From: Patulibacter sp040675535
GTDB taxonomy: Bacteria; Actinomycetota; Thermoleophilia; Solirubrobacterales; Solirubrobacteraceae
Direction: 5' to 3'
Assembly (NCBI RefSeq): GCF_040675535.1
Contig: NZ_JBFAPC010000099.1
Span: 1-21,475 of the forward strand
DNA: 21,475 nt
This document shows positions 8,070-14,961 of the stretch, piece after piece. The translations under genes were made by a program, and so were the position numbers. The notes under the pieces are model-generated. The model saw only the letters and a list, made by a program, of their open reading frames with translations, had not been told where the DNA came from and made no database searches. Each line of letters opens with the position of its first letter. The stretch's first letter is position 1.

Positions 8070-8966
8070 GTGAACGCCCCCGACGCCCCGACGCCCGACG
8101 CCTCCCCGGGGCTCGGCGTGCGCGACGTCGGCACGCTGCTGGAGGCCCTGCCCTACATCCGGCAGTTCCGCGAGCGGACCGTCGTCATCAAGTACGGCGG
8201 CGCCGCGATGACCGATCCGGAGCTGCGCGAGGACTTCGCCCGCGACATCGCGCTCCTGAAGTACGTCGGCGTCAACGTCGTCGTCGTCCACGGCGGCGGC
8301 CCCGCGATCACCGAGTTCATGGGCCGCCTGGGCCTGCCCGTCGAGTTCCGCGGTGGCCTCAGGGTCTCCGACGAGGCCACCGTCGAGGTCGCGAAGATGG
8401 TCCTCGTCGGCAAGGTCAACAAGGACATCGTCGTCCGCATCGGCCGCCACGGCCAGCCCGCCGTCGGGCTCTCGGGCGACGACGGCAACCTCTTCAAGGT
8501 CGAGACGACGAAGGGCCCCGGCGGCGAGGACGTCGGGTTCGTCGGCCGCGTCACCCGCGTCGACACCGGCGTGATCGACCACATCGCGGAGGACTTCGTC
8601 CCCGTGATCGCGTCCGTCGGCTCCGACGAGTCCGGCCAGGCGCACAACGTCAACGCCGACGAGGCCGCCGCCGCCGTCGCCCGCGCACTCGGCGCGACCC
8701 GCCTGATCTTCCTCACCGACGTCGCCGGCTGGCTCGGCGACGTGGCCGACCCCGACTCGCTCGTGGTCCAGGCGACGACGGACGAGGTCGAGAGCGCCCT
8801 GGACTCGATCGCCGGCGGCATGCGCCCGAAGCTCCAGGCCTGCGTCGACGCGGTCCACTCCGGCGTGGGCGCCGCGTCGATCGTCGACGGGCGCAAACCG
8901 CACTCCGTCCTGCTGGAGCTGTTCACGGACGACGGCTGCGGCACCCAGATCCGGCCCGCGCGGTGA
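8070..8966 (+). CDS. argB: Acetylglutamate kinase ArgB
   Basis: The 298-residue product phosphorylates N-acetylglutamate with ATP, the second step of the acetylated arginine pathway. Amino-acid-kinase motifs are in order: VIKYGGAAM near residue 40, VVVHGGGPAI near 72, the NVNADEAAAAVA block near 193, FLTDVAGW near 214, GGMRPKL near 249, and a C-terminus with LFTDDGCGTQI. The helix before the first strand (LLEALPYIRQFRERTVV) resembles the N-terminal helix that mediates hexamer formation and arginine feedback in arginine-sensitive NAGKs, so allosteric inhibition is likely though not proven. argD follows after 73 bp with no obvious promoter, so argB-argD may be co-transcribed. Two in-frame GTGs (8061 and 8070) are possible; 8070 is chosen from the TAGGGT spacing. 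Confidence 0.95.
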   Translation: MNAPDAPTPDASPGLGVRDVGTLLEALPYIRQFRERTVVIKYGGAAMTDPELREDFARDIALLKYVGVNVVVVHGGGPAITEFMGRLGLPVEFRGGLRVSDEATVEVAKMVLVGKVNKDIVVRIGRHGQPAVGLSGDDGNLFKVETTKGPGGEDVGFVGRVTRVDTGVIDHIAEDFVPVIASVGSDESGQAHNVNADEAAAAVARALGATRLIFLTDVAGWLGDVADPDSLVVQATTDEVESALDSIAGGMRPKLQACVDAVHSGVGAASIVDGRKPHSVLLELFTDDGCGTQIRPAR

Positions 8967-9039
8967 GCGCCGCGCCCCGGCCCGTGGGCGCCGCCCCGCC
9001 GGCCGACCACCCCCCTGTCACCGACGACAAGGCAGACGC

Positions 9040-10233
9040 ATGAGCGACCCCCTGACCCTCGCCCAGCTCGAGGACATCGAGTCCCGCCACGTCCTGCGCA
9101 ACTACGCCCGCCTGCCGGTCGCGGTCGAGTCCGGCGCCGACGTCTGGCTGCACACCGTCGACGGCCGCCGCGTCCTCGACCTGCTCTGTGGGCTCGGGGT
9201 CACGTCGCTCGGGCACGCCCATCCGGCGATCACGATGGCGATCCAGGAGCAGGCCGGGAAGCTCCTGCACACGAGCAACCTCGTCCACCTGCAGGGCCCG
9301 ACGCGGCTCGCCGAGCGCCTGTCGAAGAGCTCGCTCGGCGGCGGCGTGCTGTTCCAGAACTCCGGGGCGGAGGCCAACGAGGCCGCGATCAAGCTCGCCC
9401 GCCGCCACAAGCGCGGCGGCGAGATCGTCTCGCTCTTCAACGGCTTCCACGGCCGCACCTACGGCGCGCTCTCGGCGACCCCGCAGGAGGCCAAGCAGGA
9501 GCCGTTCGCCCCGCTGGTCGCCGGCTTCCGCGCCGTCCCGCCGACGCCCGACGCCGTCCGCGACGCCGTCGGCGACGGCACCGCCGCGGTGCTGCTGGAG
9601 ACGATCCAGGGGGAGAGCGGCGTGCTGCCGATCCCCGTCGAGGTGCTGCAGGCCGCCCGCGAGGCCTGCGACGCCCACGGCGCGCTCCTGATCGTCGACG
9701 AGGTCCAGTCCGGCATGGGCCGGACGGGCGACCTGTGGAGCTACGAGGCCTCAGGCGTCGTCCCGGACGCGATCACGGTGGCCAAGGCCCTGGCCAACGG
9801 CCTGCCGATCGGCGCGCTGGTCACGGCGCCACACCTCTACGACGTGCTGCAGCCGGGCGACCACGGCTCGACGTTCGCCGGCAACCCCCTCGCCTGCGCG
9901 GCCGCGCTCGCGGTCTTCGACGTCATGGAGCGGCCCGGGTTCCTCGAGCGCGTGAACGAGGCGGGCGCGCGGCTGCGCGCGGGACTCGAGGCCCTCCCGG
10001 ACGTCGCGAACGTCCGCGGCCGCGGCCTGATGCTGGCCGCCGAGCTGACCCCGGACGCCGTCGGGCGCCACGGCAGCGCCGGCGAGCTGGCCCTGCGCCT
10101 GATCACCGACCACGACGTCTGGGTCAACGGCCCGACCCCGAGCGCCCTGCGCCTCCTGCCGCCGCTGACGATCCGCGACGAGCAGATCGACGAGGGCGTC
10201 GCCCGCCTCGCGGCGGGCCTCGCCGCGCGCTGA
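9040..10233 (+). CDS. argD: Acetylornithine aminotransferase ArgD
   Basis: The 397-residue product is a class-III PLP aminotransferase that converts N-acetylglutamate semialdehyde to N-acetylornithine with glutamate as donor. Visible motifs are QNSGAEANEAAIKLAR for phosphate/cofactor binding near residue 106, FNGFHGRTYGALSAT near 133, VDEVQSGMGRTG near 219, and the Schiff-base lysine in AKALANGLPIGA at residue 249, followed by GSTFAGNPLAC. Length and order fit ArgD; N-succinyl-ornithine or GABA aminotransferase activity is possible in this superfamily, but the neighbouring argJ and argB make ArgD the natural call. AAGG lies about 7 nt before the ATG as a weak Shine-Dalgarno, and no TANNNT box sits at the start, consistent with translation from an argB transcript. 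Confidence 0.93.
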   Translation: MSDPLTLAQLEDIESRHVLRNYARLPVAVESGADVWLHTVDGRRVLDLLCGLGVTSLGHAHPAITMAIQEQAGKLLHTSNLVHLQGPTRLAERLSKSSLGGGVLFQNSGAEANEAAIKLARRHKRGGEIVSLFNGFHGRTYGALSATPQEAKQEPFAPLVAGFRAVPPTPDAVRDAVGDGTAAVLLETIQGESGVLPIPVEVLQAAREACDAHGALLIVDEVQSGMGRTGDLWSYEASGVVPDAITVAKALANGLPIGALVTAPHLYDVLQPGDHGSTFAGNPLACAAALAVFDVMERPGFLERVNEAGARLRAGLEALPDVANVRGRGLMLAAELTPDAVGRHGSAGELALRLITDHDVWVNGPTPSALRLLPPLTIRDEQIDEGVARLAAGLAAR

Positions 10234-10269
10234 CACCGGACCCCGCCAGGCCTGGCCTCCCCGGGACAT

Positions 10270-10293
10270 CGCGTCCGCGTCTCGCCGGACGCG
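10270..10293. terminator. Bidirectional hairpin between convergent argD and the HEPN-like gene
   Basis: CGCGTCCG and CGGACGCG form a perfect 8-bp stem with an 8-nt loop in the 81-bp gap between two converging stop codons. A second palindrome (GCCAGGCCTGGC, 10245-10256) lies just upstream. There is no T-tract, so termination is inferred from position and symmetry. Confidence 0.5.
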
Positions 10294-10314
10294 GCGCGAC
10301 CCGGCCGGACGACG

Positions 10315-10959
10315 TCAGGCCGCCGACACCGGCGGCAGGTGGCCGATCCGGCGGGCCACCGTCGTCGCGGTGACGTCGACGATGTCGTCCAGCAGGTCGA
10401 GCACCGGCACGATGACGTCGGCGCCGAACTCGACGCGGGCCAGGTGCACGGCCTCGCCGCGTCGGCGGATGGCGTCGTCGAGCACGTCGGCGCCCGGATG
10501 GCCGTCGACCGACGGCCACCGGGGCGAGATCGGCGTCATCCCGGCGACCTGCTCGGCCAGCCGGTCGACGCCCGCGGCGCTCGGCGTGTTCCAGTGCCGG
10601 AAGCGCGGCTCCAGCGCCCGGCCGAGGTGCCGGACGGCCGCGCGGTGCCAGCCGCCGCCGAGCCGCTTCAGGACGTGCTCCCACGGCTCGCCGGGCTCGC
10701 CGATGATCTCCACGAGCGTCTCCCGCACGGCGCGGGGGAGGTCCTCGGGCTTCCGCGCGGCCCCGACCACGCCGACCGCGGCGGCCCGCAGCAGCTGCTC
10801 GCAGAACGCCTCCCAGGCGCCGAGCGCGAAGACGAGCGACGCGGCGGGCACCAGCCGGGCCCGCTCGTCGCGGGGGTCAGCCAGCGCGAGCAGGTCGCGG
10901 GGCCCGCTGACGAGTTCGGCGTACCGTGCACGCGCCTGCTGGATCGGGATCGGCTCCAC
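10315..10959 (-). CDS. HEPN-like (RiboL-PSP-HEPN type) protein, putative
   Basis: The 214-residue protein resembles the RiboL-PSP-HEPN/MAE_28990 group of helical HEPN proteins, some of which are RNases in toxin-antitoxin or RNA-processing systems. An early helix has SLVFALGAWEAFCEQLLRAA (residues 41-60) with a buried Glu in the W-E-A-F block, as in that group. A later helix has RRRGEAVH, which fits the Rx4H form of the HEPN active-site motif (R167, H172), preceded by acidic DD at 161-162. The Asn often following the Arg is Gly here, so catalysis is uncertain. The GTG at 10959 is chosen because TAGCGT lies 7 nt before it; the longer frame to 11130 is a low-complexity stretch overlapping the promoter region of the next gene. 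No antitoxin-like partner (MNT or ribbon-helix-helix) lies next to it. The family is assigned by eye and could be wrong. Confidence 0.55.
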   Translation of the reverse strand: MEPIPIQQARARYAELVSGPRDLLALADPRDERARLVPAASLVFALGAWEAFCEQLLRAAAVGVVGAARKPEDLPRAVRETLVEIIGEPGEPWEHVLKRLGGGWHRAAVRHLGRALEPRFRHWNTPSAAGVDRLAEQVAGMTPISPRWPSVDGHPGADVLDDAIRRRGEAVHLARVEFGADVIVPVLDLLDDIVDVTATTVARRIGHLPPVSAA

Positions 10960-10966
10960 GCCGCGG

Positions 10967-10972
10967 ACGCTA
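10967..10972 (-). promoter_or_regulatory. -10 box TAGCGT (minus strand), leaderless start of the HEPN-like gene
   Basis: On the minus strand TAGCGT is followed by 7 nt and the GTG at 10959. It is the same hexamer and spacing as before the 7146 gene, on the opposite strand. Confidence 0.5.
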
Positions 10973-11056
10973 GCGCCCGGGGCGGCGCCGGCGGCGCGGG
11001 GGACACCACGCCGTCGTCCGGCGGACGGATGGTCGGAGCTTCCCCCCACACGTCCC

Positions 11057-11100
11057 GGAGGGCTGGTACAACCCTCCCCGTCCGACGGTGTACAGCCGTC
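11057..11100. promoter_or_regulatory. Two tandem inverted repeats with a central GTACA upstream of the DUF4389 gene
   Basis: GGAGGG (11057-11062) pairs with CCCTCC (11072-11077), and GACGG (11084-11088) pairs with CCGTC (11096-11100). Each dyad encloses GTACA (11066-11070 and 11090-11094), so the centres are 24 bp apart. They end 22 nt before the ATG at 11122. They may be operators or part of the promoter; the TACAAC and TACAGC hexamers inside them are imperfect -10 candidates. Confidence 0.4.
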
Positions 11101-11121
11101 CCCACGACCTCCGGAGTCCTC

Positions 11122-11739
11122 ATGCCGCAAGCCGGCGAACTGCTGTTCCTAGCCCCCAATGCCGCGAAGCACAGCCGCCTCACGGCCTTCTTCCGCTGGC
11201 TGATCGTCATCCCGCACGCGATCCTCTGGTTCTTCTACGGGATCGGCGCCGGCATCGCCGTGGTCATCGCGTGGTTCGCGCTGCTCTTCACCGGCCGCTA
11301 CCCGGAGGGCCTCTACTCGTTCGTCAGCGGTTTCGTGCAGTTCAACGCGCGCTTCTACGCCTACGCGTACCTGCTGACCGACGTCTACCCGCCGTTCTCG
11401 GGCGGCCCGGACGAGAACTACCCGGTGCAGCTGCAGATCGGGCCCGCGAAGGAGTCCTACAGCCGCCTCTGGGTGCTGCTGCGCTTCATCCCGCTGATCG
11501 CGGTGTACATCATCAACTACGCGATCGGCATCGTCCTGGCCTTCGTGGCGTTCATCACCTGGGTGACCGTGATCTTCATCGGCCGGGTGCCGGACGGGCT
11601 CCACAACGCCCTCGCGTTCTGCATCTCGTACAACGTGCGCGCGGTGGCGTACGGCGCGCTGCTGGTCGAGCAGTTCCCGGCGTTCGAGACGGCCGGGACC
11701 GGCCCGGCCGCCCCGCCGGCCTCGCCGGCCACCTACTGA
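11122..11739 (+). CDS. DUF4389 integral membrane protein
   Basis: The 205-residue product is a polytopic membrane protein of the DUF4389 family, whose biochemical function is unknown. Two homologous halves are visible. The first has FFRWLIVIPHAILWFF, a hydrophobic hairpin, then FTGRYPEGLYSFVSGFVQFNARFYAYAYLL and YPPF. The second has LLRFIPLIAVYIINYAIG, a hydrophobic hairpin, then FIGRVPDGLHNALAFCISYNVRAVAYGALL and FPAF. This suggests an internal duplication with roughly four or more transmembrane segments. The C-terminus is a short Pro/Ala tail. The ATG at 11122 is supported by CCGGAG about 6 nt upstream. The long in-frame extension to 10339 is antisense to the HEPN-like gene and is rejected. 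It is divergent from that gene and followed after 126 bp by the CNNM gene. Confidence 0.85.
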   Translation: MPQAGELLFLAPNAAKHSRLTAFFRWLIVIPHAILWFFYGIGAGIAVVIAWFALLFTGRYPEGLYSFVSGFVQFNARFYAYAYLLTDVYPPFSGGPDENYPVQLQIGPAKESYSRLWVLLRFIPLIAVYIINYAIGIVLAFVAFITWVTVIFIGRVPDGLHNALAFCISYNVRAVAYGALLVEQFPAFETAGTGPAAPPASPATY

Positions 11740-11790
11740 GCCGCGGTTGGCGCCGGAGGCCTCCGCCGCCCCGCCCGCCGCACGTCCCGC

Positions 11791-11808
11791 CGCCCGTGAT
11801 CACGGGCG
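11791..11808 (+). terminator. 18-bp perfect palindrome after the DUF4389 gene
   Basis: CGCCCGTGA/TCACGGGCG is a perfect 18-bp palindrome 51 nt past the DUF4389 stop and is followed by TT. It could fold as a 7-bp stem with a GATC loop. It is likely a terminator, but an unlooped palindrome could equally be a protein-binding site. Confidence 0.45.
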
Positions 11809-11838
11809 TTCCGGGGCGGGGCGGCACGCAGCGCCGTC

Positions 11839-11863
11839 GCCCGGGACCGCTACGGTCCCGGGC
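11839..11863 (+). promoter_or_regulatory. Perfect 11-bp dyad spanning the TACGGT -10 box of the CNNM gene
   Basis: GCCCGGGACCG (11839-11849), a CTA centre, and CGGTCCCGGGC (11853-11863) form a perfect inverted repeat ending 2 nt before the ATG at 11866. The candidate -10 box TACGGT (11851-11856) starts in the centre, with 9 nt to the ATG. It may be an operator over the promoter, or, in a read-through transcript, a hairpin hiding the start codon. Confidence 0.5.
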
Positions 11864-11865
11864 AC

Positions 11866-13209
11866 ATGGTGCTCGCCTCCGGAGGGACCGTCGCCATCGA
11901 GCTGGCGGGCATCCTCCTCCTCGTCCTCGCCAACGCGTTCTTCGTGGCCGCCGAGTTCGCCATCGCGCGCGTCCGCAGCAGCCAGATCGAGGACTGGGTC
12001 GCCGACGGCCGGCCCGGCGCGGCGTCCGTGCAGCACGCGGTGGAGCACATCGACTCCTACCTGGCGGCCTGCCAGCTGGGGATCACGCTGGCGTCGCTCG
12101 GGCTCGGCGCGTTCGGCGAGTCCGCGCTGCACGAGGTGCTGAAGCCGATCCTCGGCGACGGCGCCCGGATCGGCAGCGTCGGGCTGGCGGGGGTCCTCTC
12201 GTTCGCGCTGATCACGATGCTCAGCGTCGTGGTCGGCGAGCTGGCCCCCAAGAGCGCCGCGATCGCCCGCACCGACCGCGTGGTGCTGGCGACGATCCCG
12301 CCGCTGCGGATCTTCTTCCTGCTCACGCGCCCGGTCGTCCAGCTCTTCAACGGGATGGGCAACCTCCTGCTGAAGCCGTTCGGGATCCCGCCGGCCAGCG
12401 AGGCCGGCAGCTCGCCGTTCAGCCAGCGGGAGCTGCTGCAGATCGTCCGCGAGTCCGACGAGGGCGGGGAGATCAACCGGGTCGAGCGGCGCCTGACCGA
12501 GAACGTCTTCGAGTTCGACGACCGCCGCGTCCGCGAGGTCATGGTGCCCCGCCGCCGGGCCGTCGTCGCGTCCGACGCGCTGACGGTCGCGGAGGCCGCC
12601 GAGGTCGCGGTGCGGACGGGCGTCACCCGCCTGCCGCTGTGTCCGGAGGGTGCCGGTCTGGACGAGGTCGAGGGCGTCGTCCACGCGAAGGACCTGCTCG
12701 CGGCCCTGCTGCGCGACGAGCACCCGCCGCTGCACCAGATCGCGCGGCCCGTCGTCCGCGTCGGCGACGCGACCTTCGTGGGCGACGCGCTGCGGGAGAT
12801 GCGCCGCGCCCGCCAGCACCTGGCGATCGCGATCGACGAGCACGGCACCGCCGTCGGGTTGGTCACGATCGAGGACGTGATCGAGGAGCTGGTCGGCGAG
12901 ATCGAGGACGAGTTCGACCACGACGACGCCCGGCTGATGCGGGGCGACGGGGCCGACCTGATCGTCGACGGCGAGACGGGGATGCACGACCTGATGGTCC
13001 GCCTCGAGGGCGCCTCCCACGACCCGACCCGCGACCACGACTTCCACGAGGCCACCGTCGGCGGGCACCTGCTGGAGCTGCTCGGTCGGCTGCCGGAGCC
13101 CGGGAGCGAGCTCGAGCTGTTCGGGCACGCGGTGCGGGTGGAGCAGGTCGACGGCGGGCGGATCCGCCGGCTGCGGGTGCTGGGGGCGGGCACCGCGGAC
13201 GAGGGCTGA
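11866..13209 (+). CDS. CNNM/CBS-pair/CorC-HlyC domain transporter (hemolysin-C family)
   Basis: The 447-residue protein has the standard three-part design. Residues 1-195 form a CNNM transmembrane domain, with ELAGILLLVLANAFFVAAEFAIARVR at the start and LSVVVGELAPKSAAIA in the middle. Next comes the linker QRELLQIVRESDEGGEINRVE-, then a CBS pair from about 220 to 345, including VREVMVPR and AIAIDEHGTAVGLVTIEDVIEELVGEIEDE. A C-terminal CorC/HlyC domain follows, with DADLIVDG-like and ATVGGHLLELLGRLPEPG segments. Family members (CorB/CorC, MpfA, YhdP) are inner-membrane Mg2+ or Co2+ exporters or regulators gated by ATP at the CBS pair; the haemolysin label is historical. Substrate here is inferred as Mg2+. 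Start: ATG at 11866, though GTG at 11869 is also possible. No Shine-Dalgarno is visible. Confidence 0.9.
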   Translation: MVLASGGTVAIELAGILLLVLANAFFVAAEFAIARVRSSQIEDWVADGRPGAASVQHAVEHIDSYLAACQLGITLASLGLGAFGESALHEVLKPILGDGARIGSVGLAGVLSFALITMLSVVVGELAPKSAAIARTDRVVLATIPPLRIFFLLTRPVVQLFNGMGNLLLKPFGIPPASEAGSSPFSQRELLQIVRESDEGGEINRVERRLTENVFEFDDRRVREVMVPRRRAVVASDALTVAEAAEVAVRTGVTRLPLCPEGAGLDEVEGVVHAKDLLAALLRDEHPPLHQIARPVVRVGDATFVGDALREMRRARQHLAIAIDEHGTAVGLVTIEDVIEELVGEIEDEFDHDDARLMRGDGADLIVDGETGMHDLMVRLEGASHDPTRDHDFHEATVGGHLLELLGRLPEPGSELELFGHAVRVEQVDGGRIRRLRVLGAGTADEG

Positions 13210-13221
13210 GCGGCGCCGGGC

Positions 13222-13268
13222 CGGGGTCCTCCGACGAGCGACGAGCGGCGCGGGATCGGGGTCCTCCG
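13222..13268 (+). repeat. 12-bp direct repeat upstream of argG
   Basis: CGGGGTCCTCCG occurs at 13222-13233 and again at 13257-13268, 35 bp apart, in the 116-bp gap before argG and 42 bp upstream of its candidate -10 box. A shorter GACGAGC tandem lies between. It may be a paired regulator site or chance in GC-rich DNA. It does not resemble the AT-rich ArgR box. Confidence 0.4.
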
Positions 13269-13309
13269 GGAGCGTCCCGGGGCGGAGTCCGAACGCGCGT
13301 CGGCGCCGG

Positions 13310-13315
13310 TACCCT
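13310..13315 (+). promoter_or_regulatory. -10 box TACCCT of argG
   Basis: TACCCT is followed by 10 nt and the ATG at 13326, without a Shine-Dalgarno. The spacing equals that of argJ (10 nt) and supports the extended N-terminus of ArgG. Confidence 0.45.
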
Positions 13316-13325
13316 CCCTGCTCGT

Positions 13326-14672
13326 ATGACCGACCAGCCCGCCACGCCCGATCCCTCCGCCGAGCACACCGAAGTACGACGCGTGGCGGATCCGGGCCGC
13401 ACGCGGGTGGCTTCGTACCTCGCCGACAAGGACGAGGTCCGCAAGGTCCTCCTCCTGTACTCCGGCGGCCTCGACACGAGCGTCATGCTCAAGTGGATCC
13501 AGGACGAGTACCAAGCGGAGGTCGTGGCGCTGACCGTCGAGCTCGGCCAGCCGGGCGAGGACTACGACGAGGTCACGGCGAAGGCCCGCACCCTCGGCGC
13601 GGTCGAGGCGATCGTGCACGACGCCCGCGAGGAGTTCGCGACCGGCTACGTGATCCCCGCGATCAAGGCGAACGTCAACTACGGCGACGGCTACCCGGCG
13701 TTCACGTCGCTCGGCCGCCCGCTGATCGCGAAGCTCGCCTGCGAGTACGCCCGCGAGCACGGCTGCGACACGATCGCCCACGGCTGCACCGGCAAGGGCA
13801 ACGACCAGGTCCGCATCGAGGCGACGATCGCCACGCTCGCGCCCGAGCTCAAGGTCATCGCCCCGGTCCGCTCCTGGGCGATGGGGCGCGACGAGGAGAT
13901 CGCCTACGCCCGCGAGCACAACATCCCGATCAAGAACACGCCCGAGGGCGCACCGGCGCCGTACTCGATCGACGACAACCTCTGGGGCCGCTCCTCCGAG
14001 GGTCGCTGGATCGAGGACCTCGGCCACGCCCCGGACGACGACGTCTTCCAGCTCGTCACGCGCCCGGAGGAGGCCCCGGACGAGGCCGAGACCGTCGCCA
14101 TCACCTTCGAGGCCGGCGTGCCGGTCGCGCTGGACGGCCAGCGGATGGAGATCGTCGACCTGCTGCTCGAGGTCGCGCGCCTGGGCTGCAAGCACGGCGT
14201 CGGCATCCTCGACCACATCGAGGACCGCATCGTCGGCCTGAAGGTCCGCGACATCTACGAGGTCCCGGCCGCGGCGATCATCCTGCCGGCGCACAAGGAG
14301 CTCGAGCGCCTGGTCGGCACGATCCACCAGAACCAGTTCAAGCCGGGTCTGGACCAGAAGTGGGCCTACCTCGTGTACGCCGGCCTCTGGTGGGAGCCGC
14401 TGCGCACCGACATCCAGGCCTACATCGAGCACGTGAACCTCCGCGTCACGGGCACGATCGGCATGAAGCTCTACAAGGGCTCGGCGCGCGTCGTCACCCG
14501 CGAGTCGCCGAACGCCGTCTACGACGCCCAGCTCGCGTCGTTCTCGCACTCCGGCGGCCTGTTCGCGCAGGACGCCTCCCCGGGCTTCATCGAGCTGTGG
14601 TCGCTGCAGTCGCGCCTGGCGTGGCAGCTGGCCAACGGCAAGATCGACACGGGCACCGGCACCGAGGCCTGA
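13326..14672 (+). CDS. argG: Argininosuccinate synthase ArgG
   Basis: The 448-residue product joins citrulline and aspartate with ATP, the penultimate arginine step. The N-type ATP-pyrophosphatase loop LLYSGGLDTSVMLKW is at residues 43-57, followed by TVELGQPGEDYDEV, the citrulline/aspartate-binding block YPAFTSLGRPLIAK, HGCTGKGNDQVRIE, and APVRSWAMGRDEEIAYA. Typical bacterial ArgG is about 400 residues. Here a hydrophilic extension of roughly 40 residues precedes the ATP loop; it is supported by the TACCCT box before 13326 but an internal start cannot be excluded. It stands alone: argH, usually next, is absent and the following gene is an unrelated small membrane protein. Cytoplasmic homotetramer in the family. 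Confidence 0.96.
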   Translation: MTDQPATPDPSAEHTEVRRVADPGRTRVASYLADKDEVRKVLLLYSGGLDTSVMLKWIQDEYQAEVVALTVELGQPGEDYDEVTAKARTLGAVEAIVHDAREEFATGYVIPAIKANVNYGDGYPAFTSLGRPLIAKLACEYAREHGCDTIAHGCTGKGNDQVRIEATIATLAPELKVIAPVRSWAMGRDEEIAYAREHNIPIKNTPEGAPAPYSIDDNLWGRSSEGRWIEDLGHAPDDDVFQLVTRPEEAPDEAETVAITFEAGVPVALDGQRMEIVDLLLEVARLGCKHGVGILDHIEDRIVGLKVRDIYEVPAAAIILPAHKELERLVGTIHQNQFKPGLDQKWAYLVYAGLWWEPLRTDIQAYIEHVNLRVTGTIGMKLYKGSARVVTRESPNAVYDAQLASFSHSGGLFAQDASPGFIELWSLQSRLAWQLANGKIDTGTGTEA

Positions 14673-14694
14673 GCCCGCAGCACCTCTCCCGGGA

Positions 14695-14716
14695 CCGGCG
14701 TGCGCGTGCACGCCGG
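14695..14716 (+). terminator. Hairpin terminator after argG
   Basis: CCGGCGTGC and GCACGCCGG form a perfect 9-bp stem with a GCGT loop, 22 nt after the argG stop and before the next promoter. No T-tract follows. Confidence 0.55.
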
Positions 14717-14743
14717 CGCCCGGGGACGGGCGGGATCGTCGGC

Positions 14744-14749
14744 TACAGT
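14744..14749 (+). promoter_or_regulatory. -10 box TACAGT, leaderless start of the 14757 gene
   Basis: TACAGT is followed by 7 nt and the ATG at 14757, the most common spacing in this window. No Shine-Dalgarno is visible. Confidence 0.5.
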
Positions 14750-14756
14750 CTGGCCG

Positions 14757-14951
14757 ATGCGCAGATCGGAACGGGGCTTCTACACGCTGCTCGGCTGGGC
14801 CACCTGGAAGGCCGCCAAGTGGTACGTCGCCAAGCGCCTCGGGCTGCGCCGCAAGGCGAAGAAGGGCGCGGTCGTCCTCGCGCTGGTCGCCGCGGGCGGC
14901 GGCGCGTTCGCGGTCGCCCGCTCGCGCCAGGGCCAGAACCCCGGCGCCTGA
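14757..14951 (+). CDS. Small basic single-pass membrane protein, unknown
   Basis: The 64-residue product starts MRRSERGFYTLLGWATW. It has an aromatic, amphipathic N-terminal half rich in Lys/Arg (WKAAKWYVAKRLGLRRKAKK), then one hydrophobic stretch at about residues 37-53 (GAVVLALVAAGGGAFAV) and a short polar tail. The basic residues before the helix suggest the N-terminus faces the cytoplasm. I do not recognise a family. It lies 10 nt before the coiled-coil gene and probably shares its transcript. The TACAGT box at 7 nt supports this start over the frame opening at 14700. Confidence 0.7.
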   Translation: MRRSERGFYTLLGWATWKAAKWYVAKRLGLRRKAKKGAVVLALVAAGGGAFAVARSRQGQNPGA

Positions 14952-14961
14952 GGTCCCGCCG

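Noticed and set aside
6828..8903. A 691-codon minus-strand open frame opposite argJ-argB
   Set aside because: Antisense of three recognised genes; composition is typical of shadow frames and no motif is visible.
13210..13325. ArgR operator upstream of argG
   Set aside because: No AT-rich 18-bp ARG-box-like palindrome is present; only GC-rich direct repeats were found.
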